NCBI GenBank assembly: GCA_017303575.1
Contig: JAFLCL010000004.1
Location: 1 to 64,000, forward strand
Source: Deltaproteobacteria bacterium
Lineage (GTDB): Bacteria > Myxococcota_A > Polyangia > Polyangiales > Sandaracinaceae
Length of the DNA: 64,000 nucleotides
Direction: 5' to 3'
Shown piece by piece: positions 36,322-44,459 of the stretch (positions within the stretch are counted from its first letter, which is position 1; every line of letters begins with the position of its first letter). The notes below the pieces were generated by a model. That model ran no database searches, had not been told where the DNA came from, and saw only the letters and a list, made by a program, of their open reading frames with translations. The translations under genes and the position numbers were made by a program.

Positions 36322-36447
36322 GGACCGAGAAACAATCGATTCACGGCCCGACTCGAAGCGGGGGATTCTTTCTCGCTCTCTCAAGGACCGAGACACAATC
36401 GGTTCACGGCCCGACTCGAAGCGGGGGATTCTCTCTCGCTCTCTCAA
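36322..36447 (-). repeat. Two tandem 63-bp copies of the GAGAGCGAGAAA repeat
   Basis: Copies begin at 36322 and 36385. On the minus strand each reads TGAGAGAGCGAGAAAGAATC, a GCTTCGAGTCGGGCC core, then GATTGTTTCTCGGTCC. The ends are a 12-bp imperfect inverted repeat (CGAGAAAGAATC against GATTGTTTCTCG). The first TGA of the array on the minus strand is the stop codon of the CAP-domain gene. Confidence 0.85.
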
Positions 36448-37820
36448 ATTCTCTCGACCAGGAGGCGGTACGCGCCCATCGCGCCGTCGCGCCCGCGGAT
36501 CTCGACGTAGCTGCCGCCGGGCACCGTCATGAAGAGGTGGCTGCCATCGCCCTCCATGCTCGAGGTCTCGAGGTTCTGCGCGCCGTCGTAGACGTACGCA
36601 TCGAGCTGTCCGACGCGGCGATCGAACCGGATCTGCACGCGGTAGTCGGCGCCGGGCTGGAGACGGAAGAAGTCCGGCACCGCGCAGATGCGGCCGTTCA
36701 CGCTGCCGCCGTTCGAGGTGATCGCGTCGGCGAAATCGGCCTGCATCCACACCTCGCACGCGATGTCCTGATCGAGATCGCCCCCGAAGCCGAAGCGCCA
36801 GCGGAACGTGCGCGGCGCACCGCCGTCGAGGCTCGCGGTGACCTCCGCCTCGTAGTCGGTCGACACCAGCATCGAGCCGACCTCGGGCACGAGCGCCACG
36901 GTGTTGTCGACGTAGCCCATCTGCTCGTGCTCGCTCGGACCGCCCTCGTGCCAGATGTGGAAGAGCCCCTGTTCCTCGCCGGTGTCGAGGCGCGTGAGAC
37001 GGCCCGTGACGTCGGACAACCGCCCCACGTCGTGCAAGCCGAGCGTCACGATCGTGCCGCTGGTGGGGCACTCCATGGCGTTCAGCGGATCCTCGACCGT
37101 GGGGCACGGGCTCTCGGCGCCGCCGAAGAGCGGGTTGGTGAACGCACCATCGGGGATGGGCCACATCACCGGGTGATCGGCCATCACCGAGGCCGTCGTG
37201 CCGGGCCGGTACTGCACGCACGCGTACCGATCGTCGAACGCGATGCCCACGGTGCGCAGGCCCGGATCGATCAGCGGCAGCCGGTGGTAGAGCGTCTGCA
37301 GCCAGCCCTCGATCGACTGCACGATGTCGTTGTTGCCATACGACAGCACCGAGTCCTGGCCCGCCTGGTTGCCTTCTTCGCTGAAGTGCGGCGAGGCCGG
37401 ATCTTCGTCGTGCGCGAGGTAGTAGGGCGCGCCCTCGTCGGCCGCCGTGGCCTGGAGGTAGTCGAGGTGCGTCTGGCAGCCGGCGCTCTGCGCCGGATCC
37501 TCGGTGACCGGATCGAGGCCGAGGTTGGTGCGGTAGAAGTTGAGCAACGCGAGCGCGTCGGCGCTCACGTCCCCCGTGGCGGCAGGGCGCATCGACGGAT
37601 ACGCGCACACGTCGCGGCGATCGGCGTTCGCGAGCGAAGGGCAGTTGTCCTCCGAGTTGGGGACACCATCGCCGTCGATGTCGTCGGGCGTCGAGGGCCC
37701 CGGCATCGGATCGGGTCGTCCGATCACTCCGCCCGGAGGTGGCGTGGGATCGCCACCACAGGCGGCCAGCAGCGTGAGGGACGAGGCGAGGGACAGCGAG
37801 ACGGCGCGCGTCGAAGGCAT
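36444..37820 (-). CDS. CAP-domain (SCP/PR1) lipoprotein
   Basis: About 458 residues. Lipobox LLAAC. After the linker come DDIDGDGVPNSEDNC (thrombospondin type-3-like calcium loop) and a CAP domain: LALLNFYRTNLGLDPV, then GCQTHLDYLQ (CAP histidine), HFSEEGNQAGQDSVL (CAP glutamate), VQSIEGWLQTLYHRLPLIDP and YACVQYRP. The C-terminal ~150 residues are a beta domain ending in LLVERI. CAP domains bind lipids or act in defence or adhesion; here the role is unknown. A TACACC hexamer is 8 nt before the ATG. The stop codon lies within a dispersed repeat. Confidence 0.82.
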   Translation of the reverse strand: MPSTRAVSLSLASSLTLLAACGGDPTPPPGGVIGRPDPMPGPSTPDDIDGDGVPNSEDNCPSLANADRRDVCAYPSMRPAATGDVSADALALLNFYRTNLGLDPVTEDPAQSAGCQTHLDYLQATAADEGAPYYLAHDEDPASPHFSEEGNQAGQDSVLSYGNNDIVQSIEGWLQTLYHRLPLIDPGLRTVGIAFDDRYACVQYRPGTTASVMADHPVMWPIPDGAFTNPLFGGAESPCPTVEDPLNAMECPTSGTIVTLGLHDVGRLSDVTGRLTRLDTGEEQGLFHIWHEGGPSEHEQMGYVDNTVALVPEVGSMLVSTDYEAEVTASLDGGAPRTFRWRFGFGGDLDQDIACEVWMQADFADAITSNGGSVNGRICAVPDFFRLQPGADYRVQIRFDRRVGQLDAYVYDGAQNLETSSMEGDGSHLFMTVPGGSYVEIRGRDGAMGAYRLLVERI

Positions 37821-37914
37821 GGTGACGAGGTGTACTGCGCGCCACGGGTCGAGGCCCGCCTTCAGGCCGCGGCAAGAGCCGCCGTCAGTCCACCGCCCTA
37901 CACTGCGAGCCCTC

Positions 37915-38307
37915 ATGTCCCTCGTCTCCCGCGAGTGTCCTCGCTGTGCCGCAGCGCTCGAGCCCATGCCCATCACCGTGCAGCGCGGCGGGGGCAGCTA
38001 CCGCGACCTCGCAGGCCTCGAGGCCACGGGGCATCGCTGCGCGCGCTGCGGCCTGGGCGTGGTGACGGGCGCCGTGGTCGACGAGCTGATGAAGCGCGTG
38101 ACGGTGGGCGGCGGCAAGAGCGAGCGCCACCGAAAGACCACGCGCACGGCGTGCCCTGGCTGCCTCGGGAACGTGGACGCGGTCCTCCTCAGCTGGGGCA
38201 AGGCGTTCGTCGAGATCGAGCAGTGCCCCCGCTGTCGGACGATGCTGCTCGACGCCGGCGAGTTCCCGCGGGTGTTCGTCATCGAGCACACCGCCAAGAC
38301 CTCGTAG
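37915..38307 (+). CDS. Zinc-ribbon (TFIIB-type zf) protein
   Basis: 130 residues with two Cys pair sets, CPRCAAAL...CARCGLG and CPGCLGNV...CPRCRTMLLDAGE. The second is a zf-TFIIB-type ribbon (CPxC...CPRCxGxWLDxGE-like). It likely binds zinc and is cytoplasmic; no further role can be read. A TACACT hexamer lies 10 nt before the ATG. The open frame extends far upstream but lacks any signal there. Confidence 0.7.
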   Translation: MSLVSRECPRCAAALEPMPITVQRGGGSYRDLAGLEATGHRCARCGLGVVTGAVVDELMKRVTVGGGKSERHRKTTRTACPGCLGNVDAVLLSWGKAFVEIEQCPRCRTMLLDAGEFPRVFVIEHTAKTS

Positions 38308-38523
38308 CCTGGCGGGTCACCTCCCGGTTCGTGGAGGCTCGGCGCCTGGCGCGCGGGGGCAACACTGCTTCACACTCGCCGGACCGAAGCAGGCAGTGGG
38401 CGCGACCTCACCGAGATCGTTGGGGATTTCGTGCTTTCTGCCCGCTCGCGCAACGGTGGGCATCGCGAGACGCAACGACCTCCCCCGTTGACCAGGCGGA
38501 TCGAGGCCTCAGGGTCTTTCGCC

Positions 38524-39192
38524 ATGTCCAACACGAGCCCGCTTCGTCGCCCCAACGTCGGTGAGCCCCTCCGCATCATGCTGCTGGGGCGTGACCCGCT
38601 CGCCAAGAGCGCCCTTGCAGCCCAGCTCGCGCACCTCGGACGAGACGTCGCCCTCGAGGATCGCGAGACCCACGCCCACGTCGCCCTGCTCGACGTCGGC
38701 CCCGTGACCTCGCCCGTTCCCACGCCCGGCAAGCGTGTGGATGCGGACGTGGCCAAGGCCAGCCGTCATCAGCTCGACGAGGCGCTGTCTCAGCTCGCGG
38801 AGCTGAAGATCCCCGCCGTCGTCCTGCTCGCAGACGAGCCCCAGGCTCGCGCCGCGGTCAGCAAGGGCGCGCGCGGTGCAGTCCGCCGCACGGCGGACGT
38901 GATCCGCATCAAGGCCGCGCTCGACGCGGTCGCCTCGGGCCTCACGGTCGTCGACTTCGCCCTCGTGCAGGGCAAGAACGAGAGCGAGCCCGAGACGCAC
39001 CTCACCGCGCGTGAGCAGGAGGTCGTGGAGCTGCTCGTCCAGGGCTTCTCGAACCGCCGCATCGCCAAGCGCCTCGGCATCAGCGAGCACACGGCGAAGT
39101 TCCACGTGAACGGCATCCTGCTCAAGCTGGGTGCGGGCACGCGGACCGAGGCCGTGGTGATCGCGGCCCGTCGTGGCCTCGTGATGATCTGA
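38524..39192 (+). CDS. LuxR/NarL-type response regulator with degenerate receiver
   Basis: About 222 residues. The C-terminal ~65 residues are a GerE/LuxR helix-turn-helix: LTAREQEVVELLVQGFSNRR, then IAKRLGISEHTAKFHVNGIL. The N-terminal ~130 residues follow the receiver layout (RIMLLGRDPL, VALLDVG, VVLLADEP) but the acidic pair after the first strand is missing, so phosphorylation may not occur. Start at the ATG at 38524; an in-frame ATG at 38431 exists. A TTGACC (38488) is placed as a possible -35. No kinase partner is adjacent. Confidence 0.8.
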   Translation: MSNTSPLRRPNVGEPLRIMLLGRDPLAKSALAAQLAHLGRDVALEDRETHAHVALLDVGPVTSPVPTPGKRVDADVAKASRHQLDEALSQLAELKIPAVVLLADEPQARAAVSKGARGAVRRTADVIRIKAALDAVASGLTVVDFALVQGKNESEPETHLTAREQEVVELLVQGFSNRRIAKRLGISEHTAKFHVNGILLKLGAGTRTEAVVIAARRGLVMI

Positions 39193-39341
39193 ACAGAGAT
39201 CGTCTCGCGCGCGGGGCGCACGACTCGTGACATCGGACGGCACCGGGGCACACGCCTCGGTGCCGTCGCGCTTTCTCCCGCGCCTGCGGCGCTCGATGCA
39301 CCGGGCAAGGCGCGAAGTCGCGCTGGCCTCGGCGGTGCGTG

Positions 39342-39347
39342 TAAGGT
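39342..39347 (+). promoter_or_regulatory. -10-like hexamer TAAGGT, leaderless start
   Basis: TAAGGT is 6 nt before the ATG at 39354. Confidence 0.55.
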
Positions 39348-39353
39348 TCGGCG

Positions 39354-40124
39354 ATGGTGCGTTGGCTCCTCGCGATCGTGGCCGGCTGCGTGCTCGGAGT
39401 GCTCGGTGCGGCGGCAGCGTCCGGCGAGGCCTACGCGCAGGACTTCGACGCCCGCCCCCGACCGAGCGCCGAGGATCGTCGGCGCGCCGTCGAGCTCTTC
39501 GAGCAGAGCCGGCACGCGCTGCGCTCGGGCGACTACGCCGAGGCACGCGACATGCTCGTCGAGGCCTACGCGCTCTTTCCGCAGCCCGCGCTGCGCGTGA
39601 GCCTGGGCCGCGCGTACGACGGCCTGGACGATCACGCCCACGCGATCGAGCAGTACGAGGCCTACCTCGAGGAAGAGCCGGACGCGTCGGATCGCGGCGA
39701 GATCGAGTCGCGCCTGATCGAGCTCCGCGCCGCGCAGCGTGAAGAAGAAGGTGTCGCGCCCCCTCCGCCTCCGCCCGCGCCCACCGGTCCCGACGAGACC
39801 GGGCCCCTCGTGGGCTTCACGCTCGTGGGCTTCGGCGTCGCGGCGCTGATCGCGGGCGGCGTGCTCGCCGGTGTTGCCTCGTCCGATGCTGGCACCTCGA
39901 TGCGAGACAGCGTCACGCAGGTCCAGGCGCAGGCCGCGCACGCGCGAGGCCGCGATCTGGGCTTCGCCTCGATCGGCCTGCTCGCCGGCGGTGGCGCGCT
40001 CGCGCTCGCGGGCGTCATCGTCGCCCTCGTGCTCGGCGAGTCGTCCGAGCCAGCGCCGCCGCGACGTCCCGGCGCCCGCGTCAGCATCGGCCTCGGCGGC
40101 CTCTCGCTCGAAGGGAGCTTCTGA
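39354..40124 (+). CDS. TPR-containing exported membrane protein
   Basis: 256 residues. Signal peptide ending near AYAQD, TPR-like helices (ELFEQSRHALRSGDYAEARD, LRVSLGRAYDGLDDHAHAIEQY) at ~45-110, a Pro-rich linker, and two transmembrane helices (~150-175 and ~205-230). The plan is the same as the protein at 19926. Its stop overlaps the next start by one base (TGATG), so it is paired with a lipoprotein, again like the 19926/20705 pair. A role in envelope scaffolding is a guess. Confidence 0.75.
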   Translation: MVRWLLAIVAGCVLGVLGAAAASGEAYAQDFDARPRPSAEDRRRAVELFEQSRHALRSGDYAEARDMLVEAYALFPQPALRVSLGRAYDGLDDHAHAIEQYEAYLEEEPDASDRGEIESRLIELRAAQREEEGVAPPPPPPAPTGPDETGPLVGFTLVGFGVAALIAGGVLAGVASSDAGTSMRDSVTQVQAQAAHARGRDLGFASIGLLAGGGALALAGVIVALVLGESSEPAPPRRPGARVSIGLGGLSLEGSF

Positions 40125-40591
40125 TGCGCGCGCTCGTCCTCGCGCTGACCGCGCTCGCCGCCTCGGGCTGCTTCCTCGAGCCCTTCGATCCCAACGGCCA
40201 CGCCTGCACCACACAGGCGGACTGCCTCGCCGGCTACCGCTGCGAGATGAGCGTGTGCGTCGCGGGCGAGCCCTCGGACGCCGGCACCGATGCGAACGAC
40301 GACGCCTTCGCGACCGCCGACGCGGGCCGCCCCGACGCGCTCGCGATCGACGCGAGAGAGATCGACGCGCCCGTGATCGACGCGGCCCTGCCCGACGCGC
40401 CGATCATCGACGCGGGCAGCGACGCGAACACGCTCGACGCCGTGTGCTGCACGTTCGACGCGCCGCCGCCGCCCACGGACGGCGCGAGCCCGATCGACGC
40501 AGACCGCGACGCAGCGATCGGCGCCGACGCCGACCAAGACGCGTCGAGCGCCGACGACGCAGGCGATTCCGCTCCCGACGCCCGTCCTTGA
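40124..40591 (+). CDS. Asp/Ala-rich lipoprotein
   Basis: 155 residues. Lipobox AASGC. A short Cys-bearing block (CTTQADCLAGYRCEMSVC) is followed by ~110 residues in which Asp-Ala recurs every few positions (DAREIDAPVIDAALPDAPIIDAG). There is no folded domain after the linker, so the linker is the protein. Coupled to the upstream TPR gene. Confidence 0.7.
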   Translation: MRALVLALTALAASGCFLEPFDPNGHACTTQADCLAGYRCEMSVCVAGEPSDAGTDANDDAFATADAGRPDALAIDAREIDAPVIDAALPDAPIIDAGSDANTLDAVCCTFDAPPPPTDGASPIDADRDAAIGADADQDASSADDAGDSAPDARP

Positions 40592-40691
40592 GGCGGAGAG
40601 CCGTTCCGGGGGGACAGGCGCTTCCGTTGGAGATTCCGAGCTAGTGTCCGGCCGCGGGCGACCCACGCTCGCCCACGGAGGAAGACGAACG

Positions 40692-41396
40692 ATGCGATCT
40701 GTCGCCCTGATCGGTTCTCGCGCGCTCGCGGGTCTGTTTCTGCTCCTGTCCCTCGCCGCCATCGGCTGCGGCGGCCCGATGAGCATCCGCAGCTTCACGC
40801 AACAAGCGCCTCCGCAGCCGCGCATCGCGATCGTGTCGGTCACGGTGGGCGATCAGCAGGGCGCCCTCCAGGGCTGGAACGCCGCGCGCACGAGCGACGT
40901 GATGGTGAGCCGCGCCGGACAGATGGTGCAGGTCGCCGAGCAGGTGCTCGCCACCCGCTTCACGGTGGTGCCCGCGGCCTCGTTCGTCGCGAACCCTCAG
41001 TACCAGTCGGTCCCGAGCTATCCCGCAGACGTCGGCGTTCCCGTGATCAACGGCACCGTCATGCCGGTGTTCGGGTCCACCCGCGGCGAGGTGAACGGCG
41101 CCGTGATCGGGCCCGCGCAGGCGCAGGCGCTGTGCGCGGCCACCGGCGCGGACTTCGTGGTCGTCATCCACTCGGAGTGGGGCGTCATCACGGGGCGCAT
41201 GGTGCCCACGAGCAAGGCGCTCGCGACGACCACGATGTCGATCTTCGACTCGACCGGCGTGCACGTCGCCCGCACGCGCCTCCAAGATCGGGGCGAGCGC
41301 ACGCTCGGCGCGTTCGGCGGTGTGGTCGTCGACGACAACTCGATCGACGAGTGGGTCCGCGCCTACGGCACCTCCCTCGCCCGCATGATGCAGTAG
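40692..41396 (+). CDS. Lipoprotein of unknown function
   Basis: 234 residues. Lipobox AAIGC. The mature part is a single alpha/beta-like domain (RIAIVSVTVGDQ, EQVLATRFTVVPAASF, TGADFVVVIHSEWG, MSIFDSTGVHVART), broadly like TolB-N/CsgG-type domains but not clearly one of them. A GGAGGA Shine-Dalgarno-like site is ~9 nt before the ATG. Not recognised further. Confidence 0.65.
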   Translation: MRSVALIGSRALAGLFLLLSLAAIGCGGPMSIRSFTQQAPPQPRIAIVSVTVGDQQGALQGWNAARTSDVMVSRAGQMVQVAEQVLATRFTVVPAASFVANPQYQSVPSYPADVGVPVINGTVMPVFGSTRGEVNGAVIGPAQAQALCAATGADFVVVIHSEWGVITGRMVPTSKALATTTMSIFDSTGVHVARTRLQDRGERTLGAFGGVVVDDNSIDEWVRAYGTSLARMMQ

Positions 41397-41401
41397 AGAG
41401 C

Positions 41402-41600
41402 AAAAGCCCCTCCCATCGGGAGGGGTTGGGGAGGGTCCGAGAGGCCAGCCTGAAATCGCGAAACCGCTCATGGGTAGGGCGGGGGCTTGTCCCCCGCCGC
41501 CTGAATCGCGAAACCGCTCATGATTGTGGGTAGGGCGGGGCGTGTCCCTCGCCGCCTGGTCATGCCCGAACACGGCGGGGGACAAGCCCCCGCCCTACCG
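41402..41600. repeat. Dispersed hairpin repeats C and D
   Basis: CCCCTCCC-ATC-GGGAGGGG (41407-41425) begins a copy of repeat D; read on the minus strand it ends in CTTTTG and could terminate transcription. Then come two direct copies of repeat C (GTAGGGCGGGGGCTTG... at 41473 and a diverged one at 41530), each preceded by a duplicated GAATCGCGAAACCGCTCATG, and one inverted C copy (41574-41598). Related copies lie at 44452 and 49762-49935. Confidence 0.8.
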
Positions 41601-41630
41601 AGACTTTGCCTCCTATCCAGAGAGTCACCC

Positions 41631-42914
41631 ATGCGTCGTCTCGTTTGGTTCGTCCTCGCCGCCCTCACGCTCACCGCCACGTCGCCCGCGTACGCGGACG
41701 ACGTCGATCTCCTCCACGCGGTGGCGACCGACGTCGCGGTCTCCTCGACCTACCGCAACCAGGCCTCGCAGCTCGATTCGCTGGTCGATGGTGACCTCGA
41801 GACGGCGTGGAACTCGCGCAGCGGCGAGCTGACCACGAGCTGGATCGAGGTGCGTATCCCTGCGAGCGCACACGTCAGCGCGATTGCGATGACGGCGGGC
41901 TTCACGCACGTCACCGAGCGTCGGGTCGATCTCTTCCCCGGAAACCACCGGGTGCGTCGCGTGCGCGTCTCGCGCGACGGCACGGTGCTCGGCGAGCACA
42001 CGCTCGACGTGGCCTCGCGCGCGCTCCAGTCGCTGCCCGTGACCGGGGGCGGCGGCGTGTACCGTCTCGAGATCGTCGAGACGACGCCGGGCACGCGCAC
42101 GGACTGGCGGGAGGTCTGCATCTCGGAGCTCCGCGTGATGGGCAGTGATCCGAGCGCGCGTCCCGGACAGCGCATGCCTCGCCTGGCCGTGGGCACGCTG
42201 CCTGCGCCACGCACGAGCACGCCGGCCGATCGCGCGGCCTTGCTCGCAGCGCACCGTCAGCGCGTGGCTGCGTTCGAGCGCAGCTGGATCTCGCTCGAGC
42301 AGAACGCCTCGAGCCCGCGCACCGGCTCGGCGCCCGAAGAAGACCAGTGGCCCACCGACATGCAGAGCCTCGTCCGCACGCGACGCACCGCGCTCACGGC
42401 GCTCGCGGACTACGTCGCACCGGTGGACGAGATCCTCGCCGACGCGCTCCGCAGCGCGGCTGCGCGTCGCGTGCCATTGGAGTGGCCGAGCGGAGCGCGC
42501 GAGGAGCTCCTCCGCGACGACCTCGCCGCCATCTCGCGCGCGATGGATGCCCTGCACGCCTTCCTCGCCGACGACGAGGCCCGCTGCCGCTGGGCCCGCT
42601 CGCTCGGTCTCGTGCACCTCACGCGCGCCGCGATGCTCGCCCGCGGTGAGGCGTCGTTCGCCGATCAGGAGCACTCGGAGGCGATGGACACGGGCGAGCC
42701 CCTGACAGCGCGCGCGCACCACGTCGATGCGTTCTACCGACTGGCCGAGACGCTGTCGGACGCAGAGCGAGAGTGGTCCCGCAACACCCGAGGCGTCGCA
42801 GCCCGCCTCCGCCGCGTGACCCCGCCCGCAGACGCAGTGTCGGCCCACGACCTCACCGAGGTCCTCCGTCAGCTCGACGCCGCCCAGCACACCTGCGGCT
42901 GGCCTGCTCCCTGA
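41631..42914 (+). CDS. Exported protein with discoidin-like (F5/8-type) domain
   Basis: 427 residues. Signal peptide ending near SPAYADD. Residues ~30-175 (SSTYRNQASQLDSLVDGDLE, then WIEVRIPASAHVSAIAMTAG and DWREVCISELRVMG) have the layout of a discoidin/NADase-type glycan-binding beta-sandwich. The rest is helical and Arg-rich with no known motif. It is probably periplasmic or secreted and binds carbohydrate. Start placed at the signal peptide; the frame runs on through the repeats upstream. Confidence 0.7.
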   Translation: MRRLVWFVLAALTLTATSPAYADDVDLLHAVATDVAVSSTYRNQASQLDSLVDGDLETAWNSRSGELTTSWIEVRIPASAHVSAIAMTAGFTHVTERRVDLFPGNHRVRRVRVSRDGTVLGEHTLDVASRALQSLPVTGGGGVYRLEIVETTPGTRTDWREVCISELRVMGSDPSARPGQRMPRLAVGTLPAPRTSTPADRAALLAAHRQRVAAFERSWISLEQNASSPRTGSAPEEDQWPTDMQSLVRTRRTALTALADYVAPVDEILADALRSAAARRVPLEWPSGAREELLRDDLAAISRAMDALHAFLADDEARCRWARSLGLVHLTRAAMLARGEASFADQEHSEAMDTGEPLTARAHHVDAFYRLAETLSDAEREWSRNTRGVAARLRRVTPPADAVSAHDLTEVLRQLDAAQHTCGWPAP

Positions 42915-42970
42915 CGGCCCGTCAGGACGCCCCTCGCTCCGCGTCTCCGCCCCGAGGGTCGCGAATACCC

Positions 42971-43048
42971 GAGAGACTACACGTAACTATCACGGTCCTA
43001 AGGTAGCGAATCCCCGTGAGGGGCCTAGCGACGGCAGTCCGAGTCCCA
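42971..43048 (+). ncRNA. 23S-rRNA-like segment with group-I-intron-like flanks (fragment)
   Basis: Positions 42982-43010 match the universally conserved helix 69-71 segment of bacterial 23S rRNA (the I-CeuI target region, CGTAACTAT-ACGGTCCTAAGG-TAGCGAA) with one mismatch. The match stops abruptly on both sides. It is followed by a CCCC-GTGA-GGGG hairpin (43012-43023). The flanks AGAGACTACACG (42972-42983) and GGCAGTCCGAGTCCC (43034-43048) resemble the R and S core segments of group I introns. So this may be an intron remnant or a displaced LSU fragment. It is not an rRNA gene. Confidence 0.5.
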
Positions 43049-43272
43049 CGTGGACGAAGTCTGCGGGGCGAGCGGACGTGGGCAACCACGTCAATGCGCC
43101 GGCGGAGCTCGCGCGAGAGTGCGCGCTCCAAACGTCTCTCCACCCCTCGTCGCGCCCCTCGCTTTGCTCAGCTTCCGAACCTCCGCCTGGGGTCTGTCGA
43201 CCGCTGTTTCTGTTTCGGAATCAGAACGATTGCTGTCGCGAGCGCCGTCTCAGCCTCCGAACCTGACGACCC
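43049..43272. other. Intergenic, no recognised gene
   Basis: GC-rich sequence between the rRNA-like segment and the tandem array. Short pieces such as CAGCCTCCGAACCTGACG resemble the units of the array that follows. I see no gene here. Confidence 0.5.
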
Positions 43273-43470
43273 CGCTGACGACAGCGCCGTCGGACCTTCG
43301 GAGCCTCCCGATCACGCTGACGACAGCGCAGGCGGACCTTCGGAGCCTCCCGATCACGCTGACGACAGCGTCGGCGGAGGTTCGGAAGCTCAACGGCCGC
43401 TGACGACAGCGATCGGCGAGGTTCGGAAGCTGATCGGACGCTGACGACAGCGATCGGGGAGGTTCGGAAC
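43273..43470. repeat. 41/42-bp tandem array with palindromic core
   Basis: The 14-bp core CGCTGACGACAGCG (5-bp arms, ACGA centre) occurs at 43273, 43315, 43357, 43398 and 43439, spaced 42, 42, 41 and 41 bp. The intervening sequence is itself conserved (GGACCTTCGGAGCCTCC in the first units, GAGGTTCGGAAGC in the later ones). It is a minisatellite-like array that could fold as a string of small hairpins. Confidence 0.85.
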
Positions 43471-43526
43471 CCGATCCGTGGCGTGCGTCGGGGCGTCGGG
43501 GGCGTGCGTGTCCGGGGAAAACGTCA

Positions 43527-44096
43527 GTGCTCTCGGCTCGTTGTGAAATTGTTCGACGAGGGACGAAACCAGATTGGGGGCGATCCGATGAATGCCTCGC
43601 CGAGCGGACGCTCGATGGCCTCGACACCTCCGCATGGGCGGCGCGTCAGGCCGACCTCGAGCACCAACGACAGGAGGAGAACGGGGAGATCGCACAGCTC
43701 TACGCCGAGCTCGTCACGCTGCACGAGCCTCGTCGCGGACGCCGACTCCTTCGGCATCCGCGGCCACCTCTCGCGAGACCGCATCGCGACGTTCCGAGAC
43801 GCGCGTAGCCACCAGGGCGCGCTCAACGGCGTCGGCGGCGTCGTGGGCGTGCTCCGCGAGACGTGGAGCGCGGTCGCCGCGCACACGCCGATCACCGTGG
43901 CGGACCTCGCTCGCGCAGACGCGCTGGCGAAGCGCTTCGACGCGGCGCTCGCGATCGCTTCGTGCCTTCGCTCTACGCGGGACGCGGTGGCCGCAAGCCG
44001 AAGGGTGGCGACGTCGACGTGGACGACGACACGTTCGTTCCGCCGGTGATCGGGCCTGGGCCAGTCCATGGTGGTCTGGCGTTTCCGAACACGTGA
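43527..44096 (+). pseudogene. Frameshifted hypothetical gene
   Basis: Coding-like sequence continues through three frames. Frame 0 codes for RTLDGLDTSAWAARQADLEH and AELVTLHEP to ~43733, frame +1 from ~43730 codes for DADSFGIRGHLSRDRIATFR, GVVGVLRETWSAVAAHTPIT and ADALAKRFDAALAIA to ~43968, then frame 0 again codes for VPSLYAGRGGRKPKGGDV and ends with FPNT at 44096. Two compensating shifts join one plausible ~180-residue protein. The product is not recognised. Sequencing error is the alternative to true decay; the decayed neighbourhood favours decay. Confidence 0.6.
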
Positions 44097-44189
44097 GTCG
44101 CAGGTCGTCGTCCGCAAGGGCGATGGGACGATTCAGACCGAATACACGTATGGGACGGATCCGTTTCCGCCTCGCGGTTGAATCGGATG

Positions 44190-44416
44190 GAGAGGCAGAA
44201 CGGGCCCGGGCGCTGTGCGCCCTGGCTCGGTCGCTTCGCTCCCTGGCGCGGGCTCGGTCGCTTCGCTCCCTGGCGCGGGCAGAGCAGAGAAGACGCCCGA
44301 CCTGCTGGGTCGCCTCTGCTCTGCTCACGCCAGGGCCGAAGGCCCGAGCCAGGCGCAGCCGCGCCAGGGCGATGCCCGAGCCAGGGCGAAGCCCGCGCCC
44401 GTTCTGCTCTCTGCTC
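44190..44416. repeat. Large modular inverted repeat
   Basis: An imperfect palindrome with ~100-bp arms (44190-44288 and 44314-44416) and a ~25-bp loop that has its own hairpin. The left arm begins AGAGGCAGAACGGGC and the right arm ends GCCCGTTCTGCTCT. The arms are built of the same CTGGC(T/G)CGG plus UUCG-type hairpin modules as the array at 35431-35640. Confidence 0.85.
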
Positions 44417-44459
44417 TTCTCACTCTCCTTCTGGGCGCCGCCTCGCTGATCCTCCCCAA

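Noticed and set aside
42982..43010. A functional 23S rRNA gene
   Set aside because: Only 29 nt match; the flanking bases do not continue as 23S rRNA and no 16S, 5S or tRNA signals are near.
43273..43470. CRISPR array
   Set aside because: The constant core is only 14 bp and the 'spacers' are related to each other; no cas genes in the window.
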